A stretch of 22,011 bases of DNA from assembly GCA_036897095.1 (NCBI GenBank), contig JAYMSP010002895.1, forward strand, positions 1 to 22,011, read 5' to 3'. Positions 1 through 10,379 of the stretch are shown in pieces. This DNA is from Plantago elongata. Lineage: Eukaryota; Streptophyta; Magnoliopsida; Lamiales; Plantaginaceae. The notes under the pieces are model-generated. The model saw only the letters and a program-made list of their open reading frames with translations, was not told where the DNA came from and made no database searches. The position numbers and the translations under genes were made by a program. The stretch's first letter is position 1; each line of letters begins with the position of its first letter.

Positions 1-1393
1 GGAAAAAGATAACGCCGCAGCCCGCTGACTCACTTCAGTCGAAAACGTCGACCAGAAGGATAGCGCCGCAGACCGCTATGTTACTCTTGTCGAAACCATC
101 AACCAAGAGGGTTTCCCAAGTTTTTCCAAAAACAGTGTGTGGTTGCTTTTACAAACTCAAACAATAAAAGGAAGAGATTTTGAATTCACAAGAGAAAATA
201 CGAATAAACTCAAATACCCATCCCATGTTAAACTACGAGGTTAGAGCTGCTTACTGGAAAGGCAAATTGGAAATGGCCAAAGCACGAACAACGAACTCAA
301 AGCTCCAAAACTCCAGAAATCGGTGCCAGACGAAATTACAGCTGAAGAGGTCGAATAGGGAAGATGGAGAACCGACGTGAGCAGTGATGGAGGTGTTGGT
401 TGAACCTGTAAACAGGGAGACGTCAACCTGAACTGTAAACAAGAAGGTGGCCTGAATGGAGGTGAATCTGGTGGATGGAGGAGGTGGTAATCTAGATGAG
501 GCAGTGGTGACTTGGACTGGTGGATTGTGGTGATTGGCGATCGGTGGAGGTGTGGTGGACGTAGCAGGTGAGCCGGTGGTCCACCACACCGGTGGCAATG
601 ATGAGTAAAGGCGCGGTGGTGGTGGAGAAAGTGAGGTGTGGTGGCGGACAGTGGTGTAGTGGTGGTGCAAAGCGGGAGCGGGGCTCGGTTGGTGGTGTGG
701 TGGAGAGAAGGCGGACGTGTGCGGTGGCTACGGCTTCTATTTTTCGGCCGAGTTGGTGTGATGGCGGAGAAAAGGGGGGAAGACGGCTATTAATAGCCGG
801 AGTCCGGCCGACTTATTGGGGAAGAAGGCTTTCCGGTTACGATTCTTCGCGGGAAAGGAAGGGCAATATAGGAATTTCTGGTGGCGGCTTGTCGGTGTCT
901 TATCGGAGAAGAAATACGGCGTGCTTCGCGGTTAAGAAAACGTAAAAAGGAAATGGCGGTGATGGAGGAAATTGAACAGGAAGGAGAAGGAATTGGGGAA
1001 GAAGAAGATAAGTGAAGGGGATATGGGTCATTTTGCAAGTATATAAACCTAGCTTCTTCTGGACTCCAAACGGGTCGTAAATAAATTCCGAAAAAAATAT
1101 GAAATCGATTCCTGGGTGATATTTAGGACGAACTAAAGCCATATAAAAATTAAATAAATATTTTTATTTTATTATTTTTATTATTATTTTATTACTTTAA
1201 TATTAATTACTATCTTAACGCTTATTCGTAATTAACTGGCGATCGTAACCGGCCGTTAATTTCCGAATCTGGCTCGTTGTTAAAGGTAAAATATTTTCAC
1301 GTACGTCGAGTCAGTAGTCAATGGTCAGTTAAAATAATAATTTTATTACTAAAAAAAATTTATAATACGCATAATAAGTACAGGGTTCTTACA
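1..1393 (-). mobile_element. LTR A: partial LTR of a minus-strand Ty3/gypsy-like element
   Basis: On the minus strand this LTR begins TGTAAGAACCC at 1393 and runs leftward out of the window. Its outer edge faces right, and the next bases (1394 onward) belong to the leader of the Tat element. The minus-strand bases just before the TG are not a polypurine tract, so this is the outer edge of a 5' LTR or solo LTR, not a 3' LTR joined to its own interior. The layout matches LTR B: an AT-rich start, a TATA-like site on the minus strand near 1039-1048, then a stretch rich in GGT/GGA on the plus strand (about 380-780). An 18-bp block (129-146) is identical to 3844-3861 in LTR B. The long proline-rich minus-strand reading frame at 251-670 is a product of this base bias. 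The two LTRs are related but clearly diverged. Confidence 0.6.
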
Positions 1394-1442
1394 ATATCCC
1401 GAAGAGAAACGGCCACCCTCCCACCTAGGACATGCACCACAA

Positions 1443-2769
1443 TGTCCGATGTCGGACCAGGAGGCCAAGCAAGAACAAGATCCAATAGAAGAGTAAATAG
1501 TCTGAGCCCATTGAGAGAAGAGAACAACAGAGACGGGTAGGAAGCCAGCCCCTCTACAAATGAGATACTACGTCAGAATCTCATACCTCCCGAGAACCCA
1601 ACTCAAATGGGCCCGTCAGTCATCTTTCCACAACTTACTGCTGATATACTATTGGCAAGATACTGGTGATATTAATCATTATGAAGGTGATACCCCCATA
1701 GAGAACATAGGACGAATCGAAATGATAGAGGTGTATCACAATCTCCCATCCTCAGAAGAGAGGGGTCATAACAGGAGAGAGGATGTAGCCCTGAAAGGAG
1801 GGAATACAGAAGACATAGTCGGTCTAGGAGCGACAGGTTATACCACATGAGGGAGAATATGAGTGAAAAGGACAAACTTAAAGAACAAGTTGAACGAGGA
1901 AAGTTAGAAGCCTTGACGCAATCAAGAGACATCATCAAGTATGGAATTTCCATAGACCCATTTTCTGCGGAATTGAGAAATACACGGTTACCCCCAAGAA
2001 TAACTTTGCCTAGTTCAAAAGAGGTCTATGGAGGAAATTCATGTCCCATAGATCACATGATTCGTTTGAATCTTCTGTCTCTGGAGCAGGGATTCCTGAA
2101 AATGTTAAAGATCAAAATTTTCCTGGCACTCTGTACGGGACTGCTATGAACTGGTGGAAACATGTCCCTGCTAACTCCATCACTTCTTATGCACAAATGA
2201 TAGCAAAATTCACCATGTGGTTTGAAAATTTCATCGAAATCACTCGTCCAAAGAAGGGACGAGAATCTCAAATCTTACACCAGAAGATTTGAACAAGCTG
2301 CTCTGTTAGTAGAACCACATTCACTCAATGATCGAGCGTTCAGGCTAGGAGAAAATACCAGAGATAAAGAATTTCATCACAAGATGATTGATGCTGATAT
2401 CACTACTGAAAGAGAGCTCAATGATGTGGTCAAAAAATACATTAGCACCCATGAAACTTTGGATAAAATGGTGGATAGGGCTGAAATGGACAAAGCCAGA
2501 CCAAGAGCCCAAAACAACAATAAGCATGTTACCCAGTATCAAGAGCTAAAAAGGAAGATGGATAAGCAAGGAAAAATGGAGCAATGAAAAGACCCCAGGC
2601 AAAGGATTTATCTGAACTATTCAGACCTCAAGGCACCAAAAGAATAAATTCTTACCATTATGTAAAATCAAGGTCTACCCTTCGAATGGCCGGTAAAGCA
2701 TTGGGAATCTAGATACACCAGAGACTCGAATGAATATTGTCATTTCCATCGGCAAACAAGTCACTCTAC
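1443..2769 (+). pseudogene. Tat retrotransposon gag remnant
   Basis: Gag would form the virus-like particle and bind element RNA. The start is read at the ATG at 1443. The N-terminal part has a basic, Arg/Ser-rich stretch near 1810-1845, then the motif TRLPPRITLP near 1985-2010. The retrotransposon gag core follows at about 2064-2480, with FPGTLYGTAMNWW, SITSYAQMIAKF and LKSYTRRFEQA. A degenerate zinc knuckle (YCHFHRQTSHST) lies at 2735-2769 and loses its last cysteine where the inserted minus-strand element begins. Damage includes an in-frame TAG at 1538, stops and frame changes around 1665-1770, frameshifts near 2064 and 2258, and a TGA at 2585. No protease follows. Retrotransposon gag identity is firm; exact ends are approximate. 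Confidence 0.7.
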
Positions 2770-2792
2770 GGGAGGGCTAGGGTTTCCAAAGT

Positions 2793-3002
2793 CTACTCAA
2801 TATTACCCAGCTCTTCCCTTACGTACCTCATCTCCATCCGGATGGCACGCATCCGGTGCCCTACTGCTCGGATCCGTGCACGTATTCTTCTTTCTGCGTC
2901 TAGTCGCACAGCTTTCTTCCTGGCGCTGATGTCTCTAAGATGAGCTTCTTCGATCCAGGAATGGATAAAGTGTCGCTCCGTTTCCCAGTCTTCGTCACTT
3001 AT
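2793..3002 (-). pseudogene. 5' coding fragment of minus-strand element B (gag-like)
   Basis: Downstream of the primer site of LTR B, the minus strand keeps an open stretch of about 69 codons ending at a TAG (2793-2795). It encodes a highly basic helical segment rich in arginine, with the string AERRIRARIRAVGHRMRAI, followed by RYVREELGNIE. Position right after an LTR and primer site is where gag starts. An AG (splice-acceptor-like) precedes it at about 3005. The rest of the element's interior is missing: within about 30 bases of the stop, the sequence becomes the zinc knuckle of the plus-strand Tat gag. The gag label is from position and composition only. Confidence 0.45.
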
Positions 3003-3130
3003 CTGTCGAAGTCAGTAAAATATAGATAATAATATTGCATAATTATGTTTCACTCCCATCCCCCACTTTTAAAAATACTTTAGGTTTTAGGTACTTGAAA
3101 TTGCGTCACAAACCTATTGGTCTGAACCGG

Positions 3131-3142
3131 GCTCTGATACCA
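3131..3142 (-). promoter_or_regulatory. Primer binding site (tRNA-iMet type) of element B
   Basis: Read on the minus strand this is TGGTATCAGAGC, the standard plant initiator-Met tRNA primer site for LTR retrotransposons. It lies three bases (GAG) inside the LTR end CGCTACA. It fixes the orientation of element B (minus) and identifies LTR B as the 5' LTR. Confidence 0.85.
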
Positions 3143-3527
3143 CTCTGTAGCGCCCCGGACCTGGTTCAGACGTCAAGGGTTGTGCCGAATAATTCATATA
3201 CACATTTATTAAAATATTACAATATTATCCATTACAAACCAAATGTACATGATAAGTAAACTGAAAACAGGAACAGAAACACACACATCTAACTTAAATT
3301 GCAGCAGCGGAAATTGCCAATGTCCGGCTGTCTGAGTTACCCGAGCCTATCCTCGTGCTCAAAATCTGGGAAAGCAAAATTTATTGAAACAACGAGAATG
3401 TCAATCACGAAGACTCAGTGAGGATAGTCAAGCATGCATGAATTGCGTATGAATACAATAAATGCAGCAAACCAGCACAACACGTTGATCAGGCACTTAA
3501 ACAATTTTCGGGATTTCCAGTATCACT

Positions 3528-3803
3528 CACTTCAGGGTCGTCACCCAAGCTGTTCTCACAGCAACACTTCAGGGTCGAAACCCAAACAACACTTCAGGGT
3601 CGAAACCCACGCTATTTTCACAGCAACACTTCAGGATCAGAGATCCATGCTATTTTCATAGCAACACTTTAGGACCATGGGTCCACGCTATTTTTATAGC
3701 AACACTTCAGGATCAGAGATCCACGCTGTTTTCACAGCAACACTTCAGGACCGGGGGTCCACGCTATTTTCATAGCAACACTCCAGGATCAAAGATCCAG
3801 GCT
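3528..3803. repeat. Tandem ~38-bp units, each with one or two small palindromes
   Basis: About eight units begin CACTTCAGG or a close variant. Each holds a short palindrome: GGGTC.GTC.ACCC, GGGT.CGAA.ACCC (twice), GGATC.AGA.GATCC (twice), GGACC.ATG.GGTCC, GGACC.GGG.GGTCC and GGATC.AAA.GATCC. Most also hold a second one: GCTGT...ACAGC, or GCTAT...ATAGC. One unit is short (about 25 bp) and lacks the second palindrome, one has a single mismatch (GCTAT with ACAGC), and the last is decayed. The array lies in the downstream part of LTR B. Confidence 0.85.
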
Positions 3804-4176
3804 GATTATACATCGATAAATGGATACGGTTCCCAGTTTTAAGAAAACAGTGTGTGGTTGCCCTTTTTGAAAAACGGTTTTCGTGCAATGCAATGAGGAT
3901 CAGAATGCAAGAACAGTAAGATATGCAAAGTACACTGTCACTTTATCACTTTACGAGCAGTAAAAAACTATCAGAATTCACTTCCCCTTGGGTACACTAT
4001 CACTTGGAAAATAATATCACTTTCAAAGTACATTGTCACTTGATCACTGAACTAATACAAATTCACGTCCATAACACTAGATAATTCCTATACACATGTC
4101 TTCTATAGTTTACAGTTAGAGGTACACTATCACTTGGGAACGGTAACACTTTCATAATACACTATCATTCAGTGTG

Positions 4177-4400
4177 AATCAGCAATTGGAGCAATAAAAT
4201 GTCAAGGCTAGACAGGTAGTGTAACTTAAGTGCAGGTCAACTATAGTTTAGAACCCTAAATCGATAATCAAAATCCGTAGACAAAACTCAGTTATCAATA
4301 CTAATCAGCAATTGGGGTAATAAAATGCTAGGTCAATACAGGTAAGTATCCCTAATACAGGTTATCTACAGTTTATACCGTCAGTCAACTAAATCGGTAA
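4177..4400. repeat. Two diverged copies of a 126-bp unit inside LTR B
   Basis: The block AATCAGCAATTGG recurs at 4177 and 4303. Downstream similarity continues through CAATAAAATG / TAATAAAATG, an ACAGGT word, a CAGGTYA...AGTTTA block and AAATCGRTAA. The copies are diverged and the second is less complete. Confidence 0.6.
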
Positions 4401-4839
4401 CTGAGTCGGAGTCGGTGTCAGACAGTCAGACAGATAAACAGATACATGAATGGAATACGAGAAATGAATAATAGCACTTTAACTTTTCCAGTGCCTGATG
4501 CCGAAAGCCAGCTTCACTCACCGTTTTTATCTGGTACCTTAGGAGCTTCCAAAGATCCTGATAAACAGATAACAATACCACTCAATAACTTAAGTTCCTG
4601 ATAGTCTGATAATTTCTAACGACGTCTCTTATTTACTACCTTAGCTTTCTTACTATTCTGTCACTTATTTCTATTAAACTGGTATTTTATTCGGCTTCCA
4701 AAACTTGTTCAGTATTTTACTTCTAACAGATATTCCAACTACAGATAATAAGTCTGTCCAACAATCCCATCCTCCAACAGTATCCCATAAATAATATTAT
4801 ATTCCTAACTCCTAGTCAACGACAAGTCGACATTTATTC

Positions 4840-5240
4840 GATATAATGGTATAACTAAATTTCTATTAGTGGTTAATAAGTATCACTAATCAGTAATTAG
4901 CAATAATTAACCCTTAATTAATAATTAACACTAATTACCTGATAATTAATTAATATTAATGCCATTAATTAACGATAATTAAATATTAATTAGGACTAAT
5001 GGTAATTAGCTAGCGATAATTAACTATGGTAATTAATTAACTTTTAATGATAAATTTTATCGTTAATCAACGATAATTAATTAAAGCTTAATAATTAATT
5101 ACGTCACTTAACTAACGGTAATTAATTAACTATAATAATTAATTACAATAATTATTTATTAACGATAATTTTTAACGTTAATTTACGATAACTAATTAAG
5201 ACTAACGGTAATTAATTAATGATAATTTTTCTACCGAACG
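4840..5240. repeat. AT-rich low-complexity block of TAATTAATTA-type words
   Basis: The stretch is made almost only of degenerate AATTAATTAA and CGATAATTAA words with no open reading frame. It is an internal part of LTR B, probably grown by local slippage. No gene or recognised site is seen here. Confidence 0.7.
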
Positions 5241-5622
5241 ACAATTAACGATAAAATAATAATAAAATAATACGGCACTAACCGAGTGCACGTCGAGCGA
5301 CGGGCAGAGTAACGACGTATCGAGCGGGGTCGAGACGAAACGACTGCGAAGAATATTTTTTTAATTTCTCGTTCATATATTCGAATTGAATCGAATCGAT
5401 CGAGAAAAACTTACCGGAATCGGTCGAGTTAATGACACTTATTCGGGATGGAATGTTCGACGACGGCGGAGGCTGGTCGGAACTTGGCCAGAGTACGGCG
5501 GCGGTTGGGCGGCTGTTTGGCCGGAAATGGAGAAAAATGAGGGAAATAGATGGGCAGAGAGTAGAATGAGGAGAGAAAGCAGAGGGGAAGTGGCGCGAGT
5601 TAGGAATGAAGCGGGATGCCCC

Positions 5623-5630
5623 TATTTATA
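5623..5630 (-). promoter_or_regulatory. TATA box candidate of LTR B
   Basis: The minus strand reads TATAAATA in the context GGCTATAAATAGGGGC, followed by a pyrimidine-rich start region, a typical plant promoter layout. A second candidate, TATATATA, lies at 6107-6114. Which one drives transcription cannot be told from sequence. Confidence 0.5.
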
Positions 5631-6417
5631 GCCGAGAGGCGGCGGGATAGGGCGGGGAAGAGCGACGCGATGTGGCCCGAGAGGTGGCCACGTTAATTGC
5701 TTTCCATCCGCTCGTTTCCTCACCCTTCATCACTTTACGTGTTCGATTCCTACCCATCTACTCTCTGTTCCTTCACGCGCAAGACCCGTGGCGGAGGTGG
5801 CGTTGGCGGCTCGAGGAAGAAGAACTGTGGGCGGACGGGAGGCGCGAGGAGACGTGGTGGTGGCACGCAGAATTCCGATGTGGCGTGCTCGAATTGGTGC
5901 GGAGGAGAGGCACGAACGGAGAAGAGAGAACGGGGAGAAGAAAGAAGAAACGGGGACGGGCGGTGAAACAGAGCCGATAAAAATGGCTCTGTAATTCCCT
6001 CCAGTGCCAATTTGGGGAAGATGAAAGATAGGGAAATGACGGAAATGCCCCTGGCTGGCAAAAGAGGAGAAAATAGAAATAAGGGTATTCCTGTCTTTCT
6101 ACAACTATATATAACTAATTCGTTTTGGCTACCAAATGACTCGTAAATAAATTTTGGAAAAATGAAAAATTACTTCCCGGACATTTATCGAGTCATTCTC
6201 GAGCCATCGAAAAAATAAAATAAATAATTTTTATTTTATAATTCTTAATATTATTTTATTCAGAATTAACTACTTTCTATTTTAACGTCGAATCCGCTCG
6301 ACGTTAAAATACGAAATTCAACCTAACCTATTTGCATAATTTTTCTACTCATACGAAATAATAAAATTAATATTTTATTAATTTACCGAAAAACGAAAAA
6401 AATTGGCGGACCTTACA

Positions 6418-7312
6418 AAGGTTATGCCATTCGGACTAAGAAACGCTGAAGCTACCTATCAAAGGCTGGTGAATCGAATGTTCAAGGAAGAATTGGAAAA
6501 ATACATGGATGTTTACGTGGATGATATTCTCGTAAAAAGAAAGAAGGCTATGGACCATATTCCTCACTTAGAAAAGTGTTTCGTATTGTGAGAAAATATG
6601 GAATGGAGCTTAATCCGGAAAAGTGTACCTTTGGCGTGACCGAAGGAAAATTCTTGGGTTACATGGTGACACAAAGAGGAATAGAAGCTAACCCTGAGAA
6701 GATTAGAGCTATCATAGAACTACCCCATCCAACAAAGCTCAGAGATGTCCAAAGATTGATAGGCAAGGTTATATCTCTCGGTCGTTTCATTTCCCGATAT
6801 GCATTGAGACAGACTGACAAATTTGAATGGAATAATGAATGTCGTGAGGTGTTTGAAAACCTGAAGTTATATTTATCTTCTCTGCCTCTCCTCTCAAAGC
6901 CAGAAGAAGGGGAATCATTGTATATCTACCTGACCATAACCCCGGAAGTAGTGAGATTGGTGTTGGTCAGGATACAGAAGAATGAGCACCTCCAGGTATA
7001 CTATTTGAGTAAAGTCTTGGGAGCATCCCAGAAGAATCACAAGGAGATCGAGAAATATGCAACTGTCTGATGGAGACCTCAAGGAAGCTCAAGCCCTATT
7101 TCCGGTCTCACAAGATAGTGGTCCTAACCAGTCAACCTTTGAAGCAAGTGTTGGGTGATGCATCCAAATCCGGGAGATTAACCAAATGGGCGATAGAGTT
7201 AGGAGATCACACCATAGACTTTCAGGCACCATCCGCAAAGAAAGCTCAAGTGTTAGCGGATTTCTTGGCAGAATACCCAAGTTTCATTGAGCCAGGCTTG
7301 GAGGAGCTAACA
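6418..7312 (+). pseudogene. Tat pol remnant: reverse transcriptase (C-terminal part) and RNase H
   Basis: The region encodes the second half of the reverse transcriptase. It starts inside the conserved KVMPFGLRNA motif, then has the catalytic YVDDILVK box (two of the three catalytic aspartates), the LNPEKCTFGV and FLGYMV strings, and the thumb/connection. The linked RNase H follows, ending LTKWAIELGDHTIDFQAPSA and VLADFLAEY near 7280. Sequence before K-V-M is absent because LTR B lies directly upstream, so the fingers, the first catalytic aspartate and the protease are missing. There are frameshifts near 6580 (after HLEKCF) and near 7066. It probably derives from one gag-pol polyprotein. Confidence 0.9.
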
Positions 7313-7561
7313 CCCCCTGTCAACGAAGATGCCACCATACCATGCCTTGAGTCAGGCGTTATGCTCCCTACACAACCAACCCCTCCTGAGGTCGAAAAGA
7401 ACCATGAGACCGACCCGGTGGTAGATTGGATGATGACGGAACAGGAAAAACTGAACCTCCCTCCACCACCCGAAGGAGATCCTCCAACGACCATTTCAAA
7501 ACATAGTTTAAACGAGCAGATCGCCTTCATTCCAAAAGAGTTGGATCCAGAAGAAAAAGAC

Positions 7562-7930
7562 ATTTGGTTACTCTATGTGGACGGATCATCTGCAACACAT
7601 GTTGGAGGAACCGGTTTATTATTAGAAAGTCCAGAGAAAGCTTAGATGGAGTACTCGATCCGACTCACGTTTCATGTTACCAACAATGAGGCAAAATATG
7701 AAGCCCTCATAGCAGGGATGAAGATGGAGAAATCAGTAATGGTGAAGAGGTTAAGGGCGTATTCTGATTCCCAACTAGTAACGGAACAATTCTCGGGCAA
7801 GTTTACTGCTAAAAGTGCATCCATGGTTAAGTACTTAAAATTGTGAAAGAATTGGAGAAGTCCTTTGAGGTGTTCCAACTTATCAAGATTCGACATGATG
7901 ACAACACGGATAGTTTATCAAAATGGGCCA
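7562..7930 (+). pseudogene. Tat pol remnant: second (plant-type) RNase H
   Basis: A separate RNase H lies downstream of the RT-linked one, after a proline-rich linker (about 7300-7560). The four acidic catalytic positions can be followed: D in LLYVDGSS (about 7580), E in TNNEAKYEALIAG (about 7690), D in YSDSQLV (about 7765), and D in the DNTDSLSKWAS segment (about 7910). An extra RNase H of this kind is a hallmark of the Tat lineage. An in-frame TAG at 7643-7645 falls between the first and second catalytic residues, and a one-base frameshift near 7841 separates the last segment. Confidence 0.85.
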
Positions 7931-9263
7931 GCACCTCGGGAGCAGTGGATACTGGCACAGTTGTTTTGATGACAGCTACTGAATCAACAATACAAAAACC
8001 AGAGGCAAGGTTGGATATTGGAGTTCTGACTAATGGGACCTCATGGATGACCGATATAGTCAATTATCTGAAAGATGAGATCCTACCATCAGATCCTCAG
8101 GAAGCTAGAAGAGTTCAACGGAGGGCACCACGTTATTTCCTACGAGTAGGAGACTTGTACAGAAAGTCTTATGATGGGATGCATTTGAGATGCCTAGATC
8201 CTACTGAAGCATATACAGTATTGCAAGAAATTCACTTGGGAAGCTGCGGGAATCACTCGGGAGGACGAGCACTAGCCCAAAAAATCCAAAGGAACGGCTA
8301 CTACCTGCCACAACTGCAGATTGAATCAAGTAGATTTTCACGAACTTGTGAGGATTGTCAAAGATTTGCCAGGATACCACATCAGCATACCATTTCAATG
8401 GTTCCTTCTACAATTCCTTGTCCTTTTGATCAATGGGGGTTAGATATTGTAGGACCATTACCTAAATTGATCGGAGCAGGTTCCAAGACGCACCTCATGG
8501 TAGCAACAGAATACTTCACCAAATGGGTAGAAGCTAAGGCAGTCACTAACATCGAAGAAACAGAAGTAATGAGGTTCATTTGGAAAATCACTTGTTTAGC
8601 TTACCAAGGGTATTAGTGGCAGATAACGGAGCACAATTCAAAGGACGTGCGCTTAAGGAGTGGTGTGAAACAATGGGAATTGAGCAACGCTTTGCCTCTG
8701 TTGGTTATCCTCAAGCCAATGGGCAAGCAGAAGTATCCAATCGCTCCATTCTGGATAACTTGAAAAAGAGGCTGGAACTAAGGACTGATTGGGTTGAAGA
8801 ACTCGACGAAGTCTTATGGGCGTACCGTACCACGGCCCGAACTGCTACACGCAAGACACCCCTCAGGATGGTATATGGTTCTGAAGCCGTGATACCAGCA
8901 GAACTAGCGGTTAATACCCTCAAGATCCAAGGATATACTCCTTCGGACAATCACACAAAGAGAATATATGATTTGAAAATGTTGGAGTCCAGAAGAAGCA
9001 CTGCTCTAGTAAGAACCCTCAGCTACCAAGCAATCATGACTAGAGCATACAACAAACATGTCAAACCTCGGAACTTCCAGATAGGAGATCTGGTCCTCAA
9101 GGCTAAAGTGATCAAGAAACCAAAGAAGTTGGAATCTCCTTTGGATGGACCCTTCAGAATTGTCCGGGCTAGCGTCAAAGGCAATTACGCTTTGGAAACC
9201 TTGAAAGGGAAGCCTGTGATGAACACTTGGAATGGTCGTCACCTGCATAAATATTATCCTTAG
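7931..9263 (+). pseudogene. Tat pol remnant: integrase
   Basis: The N-terminal zinc finger is visible as HLGSCGNH followed by CEDC (about 8230-8360). The catalytic core has D in WGLDIVGPLP (about 8440), D in VADNGAQF (about 8620) and E in NGQAEVSNRS (about 8730), the complete D,D-E set. The C-terminal part ends with GPFRIVRAS, a short NYAL block and a stop at 9261-9263 right after a WNGRHLHKYY ending, as in other Ty3/gypsy pol genes. A frameshift with local decay lies near 8580-8605, between the first and second catalytic aspartates. There is no chromodomain. The next 113 bases (9264-9376) hold no gene. Confidence 0.9.
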
Positions 9264-9376
9264 AATCATTGTGATAGGAGTACTTTTGATGTATCTTCAT
9301 TTGTATGCGTTTCAATGTATTTTTGCCCAATTGTTATGAATGAAGAATTTTACTTTTTCTTGTAAAAAACGAGCCT

Positions 9377-10379
9377 ACTAAAGATGAAAATTATTAAAAT
9401 GTTTCGGACCTACGAAGGCCGTCTCTTCTACGATGAAAATTATTAAAGTGTTTCGGACCTACGAAGGCCGTCTCTATTCAATGATAAAAGTTTTTCGATC
9501 TAATACTGCAACGGACTTACAAAGGCCGACTCTACTAAAGATGAAAATTATTAAAGTGCTTCAGACCTACGAAGGCCGTCTCTACTAAAGATGAAAATTA
9601 TTAAGGTGTTTCGGACCTCCAAAGCCGTCTCTACTCAATGATAAAAAAAAATTCGATCTAATGCTACAACGGACCTACGAAGGCCGTCTCTACTAAAGAT
9701 GAAAATTATTAAAGTGTTTTGGACCTACAAAGGCCGTCTCTACTAAAGATGAAAATTATTAAAGTGTTTCAGACCTCCAAAGGCCGTCTCTACTCAATGA
9801 TAAAAGTTTTTCGATCTAATGCTACAACAGACCTACGAAGGTCGTCTCTACTAAAGATGAAAATTATTAAAGTGTTTCGGACCTACGAAGGCCGTCTCTA
9901 CTAAAGTTGAAAATTATTAAAGTGTTTCGGACCTCCAAAGGCCGTCTATACTCAATGATAAAAGTTTTTTCGATCTAAGGCTACAACAAGCCTACGAAGG
10001 TCGTCTCAACTAAAGATGAAAATTATTAAAGTGTTTCGGACCTCCAAAGGCCGTCTCTACTAAAGATGAAGATTATTAAAGTGTTTTGGAGCTCCAAAGG
10101 TCGTCTCTATTCAATGATAAAAGTTTTTTCGATCTAATGCTACAATGGACTTACGAAGGCCGTCTCTACTAAAGATGAAAATTATTAAAGTATTTCGGCC
10201 CTCCAAAGGCTGTCTCTACTCAATGATAAAAGTTTCTCGATCTAATGCTACAACGGACCCACGAAGGCCGTCTGTACTGAAGATGAAAATTATTAAAGTG
10301 TTTCAGACCTTCTAAGGCCGTTATCACTCAATAATAAATTTTACACAATGATGCTACGAATCTGGTAAAGGCCGCTTCT
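9377..10379. repeat. Tandem array with A-A-B higher-order structure (~158 bp)
   Basis: Two related subunits alternate. Type A is 50 bp, beginning ACTAAAGATG; type B is 58 bp, beginning ACTCAATGAT. Both end in a shared CTACGAAGGCCGTCTCT-like tail. Read by eye, the order is A A B five times, then A B, then A B with the last B decayed, for 12 A and 7 B copies. The array starts about 110 bp after the pol stop. Some copies have open frames, but these follow the repeat and are not genes. Confidence 0.9.

Larger units (their letters stand above)
3146..6417 (-). mobile_element. LTR B: complete 3.27-kb 5' LTR of a minus-strand retrotransposon
   Basis: On the minus strand the LTR begins TGTAAGGTCCGCC at 6417 and ends GGGGCGCTACA at 3146, giving TGTA...TACA ends, followed by an iMet primer site. 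It contains, in transcription order, an AT-rich start, TATA-like sites at 6107-6114 and 5623-5630, a purine/pyrimidine-biased stretch (5450-5960), a very AT-rich block (about 4840-5240), a roughly 126-bp duplication, repeats of a short CACTATCACTT word (about 3930-4170) and a palindrome array (3528-3803). No gene is seen inside; the short ORFs at 5386-6061 follow base bias. Its right edge cuts pol of the Tat element, and no partner 3' LTR is present, so the rest of element B is lost or lies elsewhere. Confidence 0.8.

Noticed and set aside
251..670. 139-codon proline/threonine-rich minus-strand ORF
   Set aside because: It follows the GGT/GGA bias of the plus strand in LTR A. There is no domain, and overlapping open frames exist in other phases.
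1560..1850. Separate 96-codon plus-strand gene
   Set aside because: Gag-like codons continue in another frame on both sides of it (1443-1666 and 1810 onward), so it is mostly a shadow of decayed gag.
3528..3803. CRISPR or bacterial REP-like palindromes
   Set aside because: The array lies within a plant LTR with an adjacent iMet primer site and lacks spacers. It is better read as LTR-internal repeats.
5386..6061. Several overlapping ORFs rich in Arg, Gly and Pro
   Set aside because: They are open on both strands in GC-biased LTR B sequence, with no recognisable motifs and no consistent frame.
9377..10379. CRISPR-like array of regularly spaced repeats
   Set aside because: There are no unique spacers: the subunits are directly joined and related to one another, the context is a plant retrotransposon, and there are no cas genes.
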